Source: Ptiloglossa arizonensis
Lineage: Eukaryota > Arthropoda > Insecta > Hymenoptera > Colletidae
Assembly: GCF_051014685.1 (NCBI RefSeq)
Contig: NW_027478593.1
Span: 496,001 to 560,000 of the forward strand
Length of the DNA stretch: 64,000 bases
Direction: 5' to 3'
Below are positions 1 through 10,340 of this stretch, in pieces; the first letter of the stretch is position 1; each line of letters starts with the position of its first letter. Position numbers and translations under genes: made by a program. The notes beneath the pieces are model-generated. The model was not told where the DNA came from and did no database searches. It saw nothing but the letters and a program-made list of their open reading frames with translations.

Positions 1-75
1 TTTGAAGCTAAGAAATGGTTGACAAGACAACAAATTTTTAGCACTTCTGCTGGTCCAAACGCTTAACCAGAATGG

Positions 76-81
76 CCTAGG
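76..81 (+). other. Conserved CCTAGG palindrome (AvrII site), exemplar
   Basis: CCTAGG occurs within ggcctaggg in most monomers. It is lost in variant classes reading gtccgaggg, gcttaggg, gcatagggg, gcccaggg and gactaggg. Cutting the array at this site would give a ladder at multiples of 177 bp. No function is implied. Confidence 0.9.
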
Positions 82-94
82 GGAAAAATACACA

Positions 95-111
95 TACCGT
101 TGTAATCGGGC
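95..111 (+). other. Weak CENP-B-box-like motif, exemplar (recurs in most monomers)
   Basis: The 17 bases taccgttgtaatcgggc can be aligned to the CENP-B box consensus nTTCGnnnnAnnCGGGn. Seven of the nine specified bases match: CG of TTCG, the central A, and CGGG. The first two T positions are A and C here. The motif lies in the best conserved part of the monomer and recurs in most copies; variants include ccgttgtaaccggac, ccgttgcaatcgggc, ccgttataatcgggc and ccgttgtaataggg. A 7/9 match somewhere in 177 bp on either strand is not rare: my rough binomial estimate is about 0.5 by chance. This is a candidate only. Confidence 0.25.
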
Positions 112-161
112 GAGTTTCTACTTTCAGATGCAATAGAAATTTTTGGGTTGGGTCAATCCGT

Positions 162-167
162 TCGCGA
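162..167 (+). other. Conserved TCGCGA palindrome (NruI site), exemplar
   Basis: TCGCGA lies in ccgttcgcgagat in most monomers. Classes that lose it read gttagcgag, gttaacgag, gtgcgcgag, gttctcgag, gttcgtgag, gttcccgag or gtttctgag. It contains two of the roughly nine CpG dinucleotides of the monomer. Confidence 0.9.
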
Positions 168-478
168 GATATGGGAGTTTGATGCTAAGAAATGCTTGAG
201 AAGACAACAAATTTTTCGCACTTCTGCTGCTACAAACGCTTAACCAGAATGGCCTAGGGAAAAAATACACATACCGTTGTAATCGAGCGAGTTTCTACTT
301 ACAGATGGAATAGGAATTTTTGGGTTTGTTCAATCCGTTCCCGAGATATGGGAGTTTGAAGCCAAGAAATGGTTGAGAAGACAACAAATTTTTCGCACTT
401 CTGCTGCTCCAAACGCTTAACCAGAATGGCCCAGGGAAAAAATACACATACCGTTGTAATCGGGCGAGTTTCTACTTT

Positions 479-1130
479 CAGACGCAATAGGAATTTTTGG
501 ATTAGGTCAATCCGTTCGCGAGATATGGGAGTTTGAAGCTAAGAAATGTTTGAGAAGGCAACAAATTTTTCGCACTTCTGCTGCTCCAATCGCTTAACCA
601 GATTGGCCTAGGGGAAAAATGCACATACCGTTGTAATCGGGCGAGTTTCTACTTTCAGACGCAGCAGGAATTTTTGGGATTGGTCAATCCGTTCGCGAGA
701 TATGTGAGTTTGAAGCTAAGAAATAGTTGAGAAGACAACAAGTTTCTCGCACTCCTGCTGCTCCAAACGCTTAACCAGAATGGCCTAGGGGAAAAATACA
801 CATACCGTTGTAATCGGGCGAGTTTCTACTTTCAGACGCAATAGGAATTTTTGGATTAGGTCAATCCGTTCGCGAGATATGGGAGTTTGAAGCTAAGAAA
901 TGTTTGAGAAGGCAACAAATTTTTCGCACTTCTGCTGCTCCAATCGCTTAACCAGATTGGCCTAGGGGAAAAATACACATACCGTTGTAATCGGGCGAGT
1001 TTCTACTTTCAGACGCAGCAGGAATTTTTGGGATTGGTCAATCCGTTCGCGAGATATGTGAGTTTGAAGCTAAGAAATAGTTGAGAAGACAACAAGTTTC
1101 TCGCACTCCTGCTGCTCCAAACGCTTAACC
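479..1130 (+). repeat. 2-monomer tandem duplication
   Basis: The stretch starting cagacgcaataggaattt at 479 restarts at 833, 354 bp or two monomers later, and the two copies run together to about 1,130. One visible difference is atgcacat near 618 against atacacat near 972. The same monomer type appears again at 1,364, three monomers further on. Confidence 0.85.
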
Positions 1131-2124
1131 ACAATGGCCTAGGGGAAAAATACACCGACCGTTGTAATCGGGCGAGTTTCTATTTTCAGATGCAATAGGA
1201 ATTTTTGGGTTAGGTCAATCTGTTCGCGAGATATGGGAGTTTGAAGCTAAGAAGTGTTTGAGAAGACAACAAATTTTTCGCACTTCTGCTGCTCCAAACG
1301 CTTAACCAGAATGGCCCAGGGAAAAAATACACATACCGTTGTAATCGGGCGAGTTTCTACTTTCAGACGCAATAGGAATTTTTGGATTAGGTCAATCCGT
1401 TCGCGAGATATGGGAGTTTGAAGCTAAGAAATGTTTGAGAAGGTATCAAATTTTACGCACTTCTGCTGGTCCAGTCGCTTAACCAGAATGGCCTAGGGGA
1501 AAAATACACATACCGTTGCAATCGGGATAGTTTCTACTTTCAGATGCAATAGGAATTTTCGGGATAGGTCTATCTGTTCGCGAGATATGCGAGTTCGAAG
1601 CTAAGAAATGTTTGAGACGGCAACAAATTTTTCGCAATTCTGCTGCTCCAATCGCTTAACCAGATCGGCCTAGGGAAAAAATACACATACCGTTGTAATC
1701 TGGCGTGTTTCTACTTTCAGATGCAATAGGAATTTTTGGGTTAGGTCAATCCGTTCGCGAGATATGGGAGTTTGAATCTAAGAAATGGTTGAGAAGACAA
1801 CAAATTTTTCACAATTCTGCTGCTCCAAACGCTTAACCAGAATGGCCTAGGGGAAAACTACACATACCGTTGTAGTCGGGCGAGTTTCTACATTCAGATG
1901 CAATAGGAATTTTTGGGTTAAGTCAATCTGTTCGCGAGATATGGGAGTTTGAAGCTAAGAAATGTTTGAGAAGGTATCAAATTTTTCGCAATTCTGCTGG
2001 TACAAAAGCTTAACCAGAATGGCCTAGGGAAAAAATACACATATCGTTGTAACCGGACGAGTTTCTACTTTCAGACGCAATAGGAATTTTTGGGTTAGGT
2101 CAATCCGTTCGCGAGATATGGGAG

Positions 2125-3387
2125 TTTGAAGCTAAGAAATGGTTGACAAGACAACAAATTTTTAGCACTTCTGCTGGTCCAAACGCTTAACCAGAATGGC
2201 CTAGGGGAAAAATACACATACCGTTGTAATCGGGCGAGTTTCTACTTTCAGATGCAATAGAAATTTTTGGGTTGGGTCAATCCGTTCGCGAGATATGGGA
2301 GTTTGATGCTAAGAAATGCTTGAGAAGACAACAAATTTTTCGCACTTCTGCTGCTACAAACGCTTAACCAGAATGGCCTAGGGAAAAAATACACATACCG
2401 TTGTAATCGAGCGAGTTTCTACTTACAGATGGAATAGGAATTTTTGGGTTTGTTCAATCCGTTCCCGAGATATGGGAGTTTGAAGCCAAGAAATGGTTGA
2501 GAAGACAACAAATTTTTCGCACTTCTGCTGCTCCAAACGCTTAACCAGAATGGCCCAGGGAAAAAATACACATACCGTTGTAATCGGGCGAGTTTCTACT
2601 TTCAGACGCAATAGGAATTTTTGGATTAGGTCAATCCGTTCGCGAGATATGGGAGTTTGAAGCTAAGAAATGTTTGAGAAGGCAACAAATTTTTCGCACT
2701 TCTGCTGCTCCAATCGCTTAACCAGATTGGCCTAGGGGAAAAATGCACATACCGTTGTAATCGGGCGAGTTTCTACTTTCAGACGCAGCAGGAATTTTTG
2801 GGATTGGTCAATCCGTTCGCGAGATATGTGAGTTTGAAGCTAAGAAATAGTTGAGAAGACAACAAGTTTCTCGCACTCCTGCTGCTCCAAACGCTTAACC
2901 AGATTGGCCTAGGGGAAAAATACACATACCGTTGTAATCGGGCGAGTTTCTACTTTCAGACGCAGCAGGAATTTTTGGGATTGGTCAATCCGTTCGCGAG
3001 ATATGTGAGTTTGAAGCTAAGAAATAGTTGAGAAGACAACAAGTTTCTCGCACTCCTGCTGCTCCAAACGCTTAACCACAATGGCCTAGGGGAAAAATAC
3101 ACCGACCGTTGTAATCGGGCGAGTTTCTATTTTCAGATGCAATAGGAATTTTTGGGTTAGGTCAATCTGTTCGCGAGATATGGGAGTTTGAAGCTAAGAA
3201 GTGTTTGAGAAGACAACAAATTTTTCGCACTTCTGCTGCTCCAAACGCTTAACCAGAATGGCCCAGGGAAAAAATACACATACCGTTGTAATCGGGCGAG
3301 TTTCTACTTTCAGACGCAATAGGAATTTTTGGATTAGGTCAATCCGTTCGCGAGATATGGGAGTTTGAAGCTAAGAAATGTTTGAGA
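2125..3387 (+). repeat. 12-monomer block, copy 2 (one monomer short)
   Basis: This is the second copy of the block at 1-1,440. It carries the same rare variants: tttgatgctaag, tacagatggaatagg, the cccgag form of the usual cgcgag, and acaccgaccgttg. At about 2,901 it jumps forward by one monomer relative to copy 1, inside the shared sequence ttaaccaga. It stops matching at about 3,388, where copy 1 has aggtatcaaatttta and this copy has aggcaacaaattttt. Confidence 0.9.
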
Positions 3388-4018
3388 AGGCAACAAATTT
3401 TTCGCACTTCTGCTGCTCCAATCGCTTAACCAGATTGGCCTAGGGGAAAAATACACATACCGTTGTAATCGGGCGAGTTTCTACTTTCAGACGCAGCAGG
3501 AATTTTTGGGATTGGTCAATCCGTTCGCGAGATATGTGAGTTTGAAGCTAAGAATTAGTTGAGAAGACAACAAGTTTCTCGCACTCCTGCTGCTCCAAAC
3601 GCTTAACCAGAATGGCCTAGGGGAAAAATACACCGACCGTTGTAATCGGGCGAGTTTCTATTTTCAGATGCAATAGGAATTTTTGGGTTAGGTCAATCTG
3701 TTCGCGAGATATGGGAGTTTGAAGCTAAGAAATGTTTGAGGAGGCAACAAATTTTTCGCACTTCTGCTGCTCCAATCGCTTAACCAGATTGGCCTAGGGA
3801 AAAAATACACATACCGTTGTAATCGGGCGAGTTTCTACTTTCAGACGCAGCAGGAATTTTTGAGTTTGGTCAATCCGTTCGCGAGATATGTGAGTTTGAA
3901 GCTAAGAAATAAATGAGAAGACAACAAATTTTTCGCAATTCTGCTGCTCCAAACGCTTAACCAGAATGGCTTAGGGAAAAAATACACATACCGTTGTAAT
4001 CGGGCGAGTTTCTACTTT

Positions 4019-4162
4019 AAGGTGCAACAGGGAATTTTTGGGTTTGGTCAATCGGTTCGCGAGATACGGGACTTTGAAGCTTAGAAATGGTTGAGAGGAC
4101 AACAAATTTTTCGCAATTCTGCTGCTGCAAACACTTAACCAGAATGTCCGAGGGAAAAAATG
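4019..4162 (+). repeat. 178-bp variant monomer, exemplar of a recurring class
   Basis: This class is marked by aaggtgcaacaggg (one extra g), caatcggttcgcgagatacg, gaagcttag, gagaggacaac, gcaaacactt and agaatgtccgaggg. I place its start at 4,019, 5,964, 8,267, 8,445, 10,569, 12,160, 17,999, 21,895, 24,550, 25,435, 31,274, 34,106, 41,714, 44,723, 47,732, 51,095 and 54,104. The monomer just before it usually carries aatggcttaggg. Because of the extra base, the reading frame shifts across it. It is one of the best landmarks for aligning HOR units in this window. Confidence 0.9.
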
Positions 4163-4490
4163 CACATACCGTTGTAATCGGGCGAGTTTCTATTTTCAGA
4201 CGCAGCAGGAATTTTTGGGTTTGGTCAATCCGTTCGCGAGATATGGGACTTTGAAGCTAAGAAATGGTTGACAAGACAACAAATTTTTCGCACTTCTGTT
4301 GCTCCAAACGCTTAACCAGAACGACCTAGGGGAAAAAAACACATATCGTTGTAATCGGGCAAGTTTCTAATTTCAGATGCAATAGGAATTTTTGGTTAGG
4401 TCAATCTGTTCGCGAGATATGGGAGTTTGAAGCTAAGAAATGGTTGAGAAGGCAACAAATTTTTCGCAATTCTGCTGCTCCAATCGCTTA

Positions 4491-4890
4491 ACGAGAATGG
4501 CCTAGGGAAAAAATACACATACCGTTGTAATCGAGCGAGTTTCTACTTTCAGACGCAGCAGGAATTTTTGGGTTTGTTCAATCCGTTAGCGAGATATGGT
4601 CGTTTGAAGCTAAGAAATAGTTGAGAAGACAACAAATTTTTCGCAATTCTGCTGCTCCAAACGCTAAACCAGATTGGCCTAGGGGAAAAATACACATACC
4701 GTTGTAATAGGGCGAGTTTCTACTTTCAGATTCAATAGGAATTTTTGGGTTATTTCAATCCGTTCGCGAGATATGGGAGTTTGAAGCTAAGGAATGGTTG
4801 AGAAGCCAACAAATTTTTCGCACTTCTGCTGCTCCAACGCTTAACCAGAATGGCCTAGGGAAGAAATACACATACCGTTATAATCGGGCG
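4491..4890 (+). repeat. 400-bp monomer cassette, copy 1
   Basis: A run over parts of three to four monomers with a fixed order of rare variants: acgagaatgg, gttagcgagatatggtcg, acgctaaacc, gattcaatagg, gttatttcaatcc, a single-base deletion in ccaacgctt, gggaagaaatac and ccgttataatcggg. It recurs with the same 400-bp length at five other sites: 8,741, 11,041, 12,632, 25,907 and 60,944. Confidence 0.9.
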
Positions 4891-5156
4891 AGTTTCTACT
4901 TTCAGACGCAGCAGGAATTTTTGGGTTTGGTCAATCCGTTCGCGAGATATGGGACTTTGAAGCTAAGAAATGGTTGACAAGACAACAAATTTTTCGCACT
5001 TCTGTTGCTCCAAACGCTTAACCAGAACGACCTAGGGGAAAAAAACACATACCGTTGTAATCGTGCGAGTTTCTACTTTCAGATGCAATAGGAATTTTTT
5101 GGTTAGGTCAATCCGTTCGCGAGATATGGGAGTTTGAAGCTAAGAAATGGTTGACA
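4627..5156 (+). repeat. 3-monomer tandem duplication, copy 1 (530 bp)
   Basis: The landmark acgctaaaccagattgg at 4,661 returns at 5,191, 530 bp later (three monomers less one base, from the ccaacgctt deletion). The two copies agree through the gaacgacctagg monomer. Ends are approximate because flanking monomers are similar. Confidence 0.85.
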
Positions 5157-5686
5157 AGACAACAAATTTTTCGCAATTCTGCTGCTCCAAACGCTAAACC
5201 AGATTGGCCTAGGGGAAAAATACACATACCGTTGTAATAGGGCGAGTTTCTACTTTCAGATTCAATAGGAATTTTTGGGTTATTTCAATCCGTTCGCGAG
5301 ATATGGAAGTTTGAAGCTAAGGAATGGTTGAGAAGCCAACAAATTTTTCGCACTTCTGCTGCTCCAACGCTTAACCAGATTGGCCTAGGGAAGAAATACA
5401 CATACCGTTATAATCGGGCGAGTTTCTACTTTCAGACGCAGCAGGAATTTTTGGGTTTGGTCAATCCGTTCGCGAGATATGGGACTTTGAAGCTAAGAAA
5501 TGGTTGACAAGACAACAAATTTTTCGCACTTCTGTTGCTCCAAACGCTTAACCAGAACGACCTAGGGGAAAAAAACACATACCGTTGTAATCGTGCGAGT
5601 TTCTACTTTCTGATGCAATAGGAATTTTTTGGTTAGGTCAATCCGTTCGCGAGATATGGGAGTTTGAAGCTAAGAAATGGTTGACA
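5157..5686 (+). repeat. 3-monomer tandem duplication, copy 2 (530 bp)
   Basis: Second copy of the unit at 4,627-5,156. Small differences include gatatggaag for gatatgggag, and tttctgatgc near 5,610 for tttcagatgc. It ends about where gacaccaaattttt replaces gacaacaaattttt. Confidence 0.85.
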
Positions 5687-7734
5687 AGACACCAAATTTT
5701 TCGCACTTCTGCTGCTCCAAACGCTTAACCAGAATGGCCTAGGGAAAAAATACACATACCGTTGTAATCGGGTGGGTTTCTACTTTCAGACGCAATAGGA
5801 ATTTTTGGATTAGGTCAATCCGTTCGCGAGATATGGGAGTTTGAAGCTAAGAAATGTTTGAGAAGGCAACAAATTTTTCACACTTCTGCTGCTCCAATCG
5901 CTTAACCAGATTGGCCTCGGGGAAAAATACACATACCGTTGTAATCGGGCGAGTTTCTACTTTAAGGTGCAACAGGGAATTTTTGGGTTTGGTCAATCGG
6001 TTCGCGAGATACGGGACTTTGAAGCTTAGAAATGGTTGAGAGGACAACAAATTTTTCGCAATTCTGCTGCTGCAAACACTTAACCAGAATGTCCGAGGGA
6101 AAAAATACACATACCCTTGTAATCGAGCGAGTTTCTACTTTCAGATGCAATAGAAATTTTTGGGTTAGGTCAATCCGTTCGCGAGATATGGGAGTTTGAA
6201 GCTAAGAAATGTTTGAGAAGGCAACAACTTTTTCGCACTTCTGCTGCTCCAATCGCTTAACCAGATTGGCCTAGGGAAAAAATACACATACCGTTGTAAT
6301 CGGGCTAGTTTCTACTTTCAGACACAATAGGAATTTTTGGGTTAGGTCAATCCGTTCGCGAGATATGGGAGTTTGAAGCTAAGAAATGTTTGAGGAGGCA
6401 ACAAATTTTTCGCACATCTGCTGCTCCAATCGCTTAACCAGATTGGCCTAGGGGAAAAATGCCCATACCGTTATAATCGGGCGAATTTCTACTTTCAGAC
6501 GCAGCAGGAATTTTTGGGTTTGGTCAATCCGTTCGCGAGATATGTGAGTTTGAAGCTAAGAAATGGTTGACAAGACAACAAATTTTTCGCAATTCTGCTG
6601 CTCCAAACGCTTAACCAGAACGGCATAGGGAAAAAATACACATACCCTTGTAATCGAGCGAGTTTCTACTTTCAGATGCAATAGAAATTTTTGGGTTAGG
6701 TCAATCCGTTCGCGAGATATGGGAGTTTGAAGCTAAGAAATGTTTGAGAAGGTATCAAATTTTTCGCACTTCTGCTGGTACAAAAGTTTAACCAGAATGG
6801 CCTAGGGAAAAAATACACATATCGTTGTAACCGGACGAGTTTCTACTTTCAGATGCAATAGAAATTTTTGGGTTAGGTCAATCCGTTCGCGAGATATGGG
6901 AGTTTGAAGCTAAGAAATGCTTGTGAAGACAACAAATTTTTCGCAATTCTGCTGCTACAAACGCTTAACCAGAATGGCCTAGGGAAAAAATACACATACC
7001 GTTGTAATCGAGCGAGTTTCTACTTACAGATGGAATAGGAATTTTTGGGTTTGTTCAATCCGTTCGCGAGATATGGGAGTTTGAAGCTAAGAAATGGTTG
7101 AGAAGGTATCAAATTTTTCGCACTTCTGCTGCTCCAAACGCTTAACCAGAATGGCCTAGGGAAAAAATACACATACCGTTGTAATCGGGCGAGTTTCTAC
7201 TTTCAGACACAATAGGAATTTTTGGGTTAGGTCAATCCGTTCGCGAGATATGGGAGTTTGAAGCTAAGAAATGTTTGAGGAGGCAACAAATTTTTCGCAC
7301 CTCTGCTGCTCCAATCGCTTAACCAGATTGGCCTAGGGAAAAAATACACATACCGTTGTAATCGGGCGAGTTTCTACTTTCAGACACAATAGGAATTTTT
7401 GGGTTAGGTCAATCCGTTCGCGAGATATGTGAGTTTGAAGCTAAGAAATGGTTGACAAGACAACAAATTTTTCGCAATTCTGCTGCTCCAAACGCTTAAC
7501 CAGAACGGCATAGGGAAAAAATACACATACCGTTGTAATCGAGCGAGTTTCTACTTTCAGATGCAATAGAAATTTTTGGGTTATGTCAATCCGTTCGCGA
7601 GATATGGGAGTTTGAAGCTAAGAAATGTTTGAGAAGGTATCAAATTTTTCGCACTTCTGCTGCTCCAAACGCTTAACCAGAATGGCTTAGGGAAAAAAAA
7701 CACATACCGTTGTAATCGGGCGAGTTTCTACTTT

Positions 7735-7880
7735 AAGGTGCAACAGGGAATTTTTGGGTTTGGTCAATCCGTTCGCGAGATATGGGAGTTTGAAGCTAAG
7801 AAATGCTTGAGAAGACAACAAATTTTTCGCACTTCTGCTGCTACAAACGCTTAACCAGAATGGCCTAGGGGAAAAATACA
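7735..7880 (+). repeat. Chimeric monomer: first part 178-bp class, second part ordinary class
   Basis: The monomer starts with the diagnostic aaggtgcaacaggg but then reads caatccgttcgcgagatatg and gaagctaagaaatgcttgag, as in ordinary monomers. The same chimera occurs at 15,343, 19,239 and 28,795. Exchange or gene conversion inside a monomer is the simplest reading. Confidence 0.8.
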
Positions 7881-8740
7881 CATACCGTTGTAATCGAGCG
7901 AGTTTCTACTTACAGATGGAATAGGAATTTTTGGGTTTGTTCAATCCGTTCGCGAGATATGGGAGTTTAAAGCTAAGAAATGGTTGAGAAGGTATCAAAT
8001 TTTTCGCACTTCTGCTGGTCCAAAAGCTTAACCAGAACGGCCTAGGGAAAAAATTCACATACCGTTGTAACCGGACGAGTTCCTACTTTCGGACACAATA
8101 GGAATTTTTGGGTTACGTCAATCCGTTTCTGAGACATGGGAGTTTGAAGCCAAGAAATGGTTGAGAAGACAACAAATTTTTCGCACTTCTGCTGCTCCAA
8201 ACGCTTAACCAGAATGGCCTAGGGAAAAAATACACATACCGTTGTAATCGGGCGAGTTTCTACTTTAAGGTGCAACAGGGAATTTTTGGGTTTGGTCAAT
8301 CGGTTCGCGAGATACGGGACTTTGAAGCTTAGAAATGGTTGAGAGGACAACAAATTTTTCGCAATTCTGCTGCTGCAAACACTTAACCAGAATGTCCGAG
8401 GGAAAAAATGCACATACCGTTGTAATCGGGCGAGTTTCTACTTTAAGGTGCAACAGGGAATTTTTGGGTTTGGTCAATCGGTTCGCGAGATACTGGACTT
8501 TGAAGCTTAGAAATGGTTGAGAGGACAACAAATTTTTCGCAATTCTGCTGCAGCAAACACTTAACCAGAATGTCCGAGGGAAAAAATGCACATACCGTTG
8601 TAATCGTGCGAGTTTCTACTTTCAGACGCAGCAGGAATTTTTGGGTTTGGTCAATCCGTTCGCGAGATATGGGAGTTTGAAGCTAAGAAATGGTTGAGAA
8701 GGCAACAAATTTTTCGCACTTCTGCTGCTCCAATCGCTTA

Positions 8741-9140
8741 ACGAGAATGGCCTAGGGAAAAAATACACATACCGTTGTAATCGGGCGAGTTTCTACTTTC
8801 AGACGCAGCAGGAATTTTTGGGTTTGTTCAATCCGTTAGCGAGATATGGTCGTTTGAGGCTAAGAAATGGTTGAGAAGGCAACAAATTTTTCGCAATTCT
8901 GCTGCTCCAAACGCTAAACCAGATTGGCCTAGGGGAAAAATACACATACCGTTGTAATAGGGCGAGTTTCTACTTTCAGATTCAATAGGAATTTTTGGGT
9001 TATTTCAATCCGTTCGCGAGATATGGGAGTTTGAAGCTAAGGAATGGTTGAGAAGCCAATAAATTTTTCGCACTTCTGCTGCTCCAACGCTTAACCAGAA
9101 TGGCCTAGGGAAGAAATACACATACCGTTATAATCGGGCG
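8741..9140 (+). repeat. 400-bp monomer cassette, copy 2
   Basis: Same order of rare variants as at 4,491-4,890, from acgagaatgg to ccgttataatcgggcg, with few substitutions (gccaataaattttt for gccaacaaattttt). Confidence 0.9.
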
Positions 9141-10340
9141 AGTTTCTACTTTCAGACGCAGCAGGAATTTTTGGGTTTGGTCAATCCGTTCGCGAGAAAT
9201 GGGACTTTGAAGCTAAGAAATGGTTGACAAGACAACAAATATTTCGCAATTCTGCTGCTCCAAACGCTTAACCAGAACGGCATAGGGAAAAAATACACAT
9301 ACCGTTGTAATCGTGCGAGTTTCTACTTTCAGATGCAATAGGAATTTTTTGGTTAGGTCAATCCGTTCGCGAGATATGGGAGTTTGAAGCTAAGAAATGG
9401 TTGAGAAGACAACAAATTTTTTGCACTTCTGCTGCTCCAAACGCTTAACCAGAATGGCCTAGGGAAAAAATACACATACCGTTATAATCGGGCGAATTTC
9501 TACTTTCAGACGCAGCAGGAATTTTTGGGTTTGGTCAATCCGTTCGCGAGATATGTGAGTTTGAAGCTAAGAAATGGTTGACAAGACAACAAATTTTTCG
9601 CAATTCTGCTGCTCCAAACGCTTAACCAGAACGGCATAGGGAAAAAATACACATACCGTTGTAATCGAGCGAGTTTCTACTTTCAGATGCAATAGAAATT
9701 TTTGGGTTAGGTCAATCCGTTCGCGAGATATGGGAGTTTGAAGCTAAGAAATGTTTGAGAAGGTATCAAATTTTTCGCACTTCTGCTGGTACAAAAGCTT
9801 AACCAGAATGGCCTAGGGAAAAAATACACATATCATTGTAACCGGACGAGTTTCTACTTTCAGATGCAATAGAAATTTTTGGGTTAGGTCAATCCGTTCG
9901 CGAGATATGGGAGTTTGAAGCTAAGAAATGCTTGTGAAGACAACAAATTTTTCGCACTTCTGCTGCTCCAAACGCTTAACCAGAATGGCCTAGGGAAAAA
10001 ATACACATACCGTTGTAATCGGGCGAGTTTCTACTTTCAGACACAATAGGAATTTTTGGGTTAGGTCAATCCGTTCGCGAGATATGGGAGTTTGAAGCTA
10101 AGAAATGTTTGAGGAGGCAACAAATTTTTCGCACTTCTGCTGCTCCAAACGCTTAACCAGAATGGCCTAGGGAAAAAATACACATACCGTTGTAATCGGG
10201 CGAGTTTCTACTTTCAGACGCAATAGGAATTTTTGGATTAGGTCAATCCGTTCGCGAGATATGGGAGTTTGAAGCTAAGAAATGTTTGAGAAGGCAACAA
10301 ATTTTTCGCAATTCTGCTGCTCCAATCGCTTAACCAGATT

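Larger units (their letters stand above)
1..177 (+). repeat. Reference monomer used for phase in this annotation
   Basis: This is one full 177-bp monomer in the phase used throughout. From left to right it holds an AT tract at 33-39, a variable stretch at about 50-72 (here ggtccaaacgc; elsewhere ccaatcgc, ccagtcgc or acaaaagc), the palindrome CCTAGG at 76-81, an A tract at 84-88, the well conserved stretch at about 90-127, a variable stretch at 127-136 (gatgcaatag here; gacgcagcag, gacacaatag or gattcaatag elsewhere), a T tract at 140-144 and the palindrome TCGCGA at 162-167. The start is arbitrary because the array is continuous. Confidence 0.95.
1..1440 (+). repeat. 12-monomer block, copy 1 (open at left edge)
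   Basis: Positions 1-777 read the same as 2,125-2,901, an offset of 2,124 bp or 12 monomers. Positions 954-1,440 match 2,901-3,387 with an offset of 1,947 bp, or 11 monomers. The second copy is therefore one monomer shorter, the change lying at about 2,901. The left limit of this copy cannot be seen because it begins at the window edge. Confidence 0.9.
3388..10340 (+). repeat. Mosaic satellite region without a long regular HOR
   Basis: About 39 monomers of many variant types follow one another with no long tandem HOR that I could follow. Cassettes recur out of order. For example, 6,541 onward resembles 9,552 onward, about 17 monomers later, and the 400-bp cassette occurs at 4,491 and 8,741. 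Two adjacent copies of the 178-bp variant monomer occur at 8,267 and 8,445. No gene or non-satellite insertion was seen. Confidence 0.85.

Noticed and set aside
19..72. Small inverted repeats gttg/caac and ttctg/cagaa as hairpins
   Set aside because: Stems of four to five bases are too short to support a structure, and several monomer classes break them.
140..154. Telomere-like gggttagg and ttaggg strings
   Set aside because: They occur as single short matches within the monomer, with no tandem telomere repeat.
4869..4890. TATAAT in ccgttataatcggg as a bacterial -10 promoter element
   Set aside because: It is a single-base variant of the satellite sequence ccgttgtaatcggg, there is no gene downstream, and the array is eukaryotic in character.
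5854..6039. Plus-strand open frames of about 61-75 codons (also 8,335-8,520 and 24,795-25,022)
   Set aside because: They arise where the extra base of the 178-bp variant or a substitution removes stops. The content is only satellite sequence.
8265..8591. Minus-strand open frame of 108 codons, and similar 62-100 codon frames across the window (for example 299-487, 16,820-17,122, 43,506-43,805)
   Set aside because: They are the monomer read on the minus strand. Because 177 is 59 x 3, a stop-free frame carries on from one monomer to the next and recurs at HOR spacing. There is no non-repeat protein content, no consistent start context, and they break at random variant positions.
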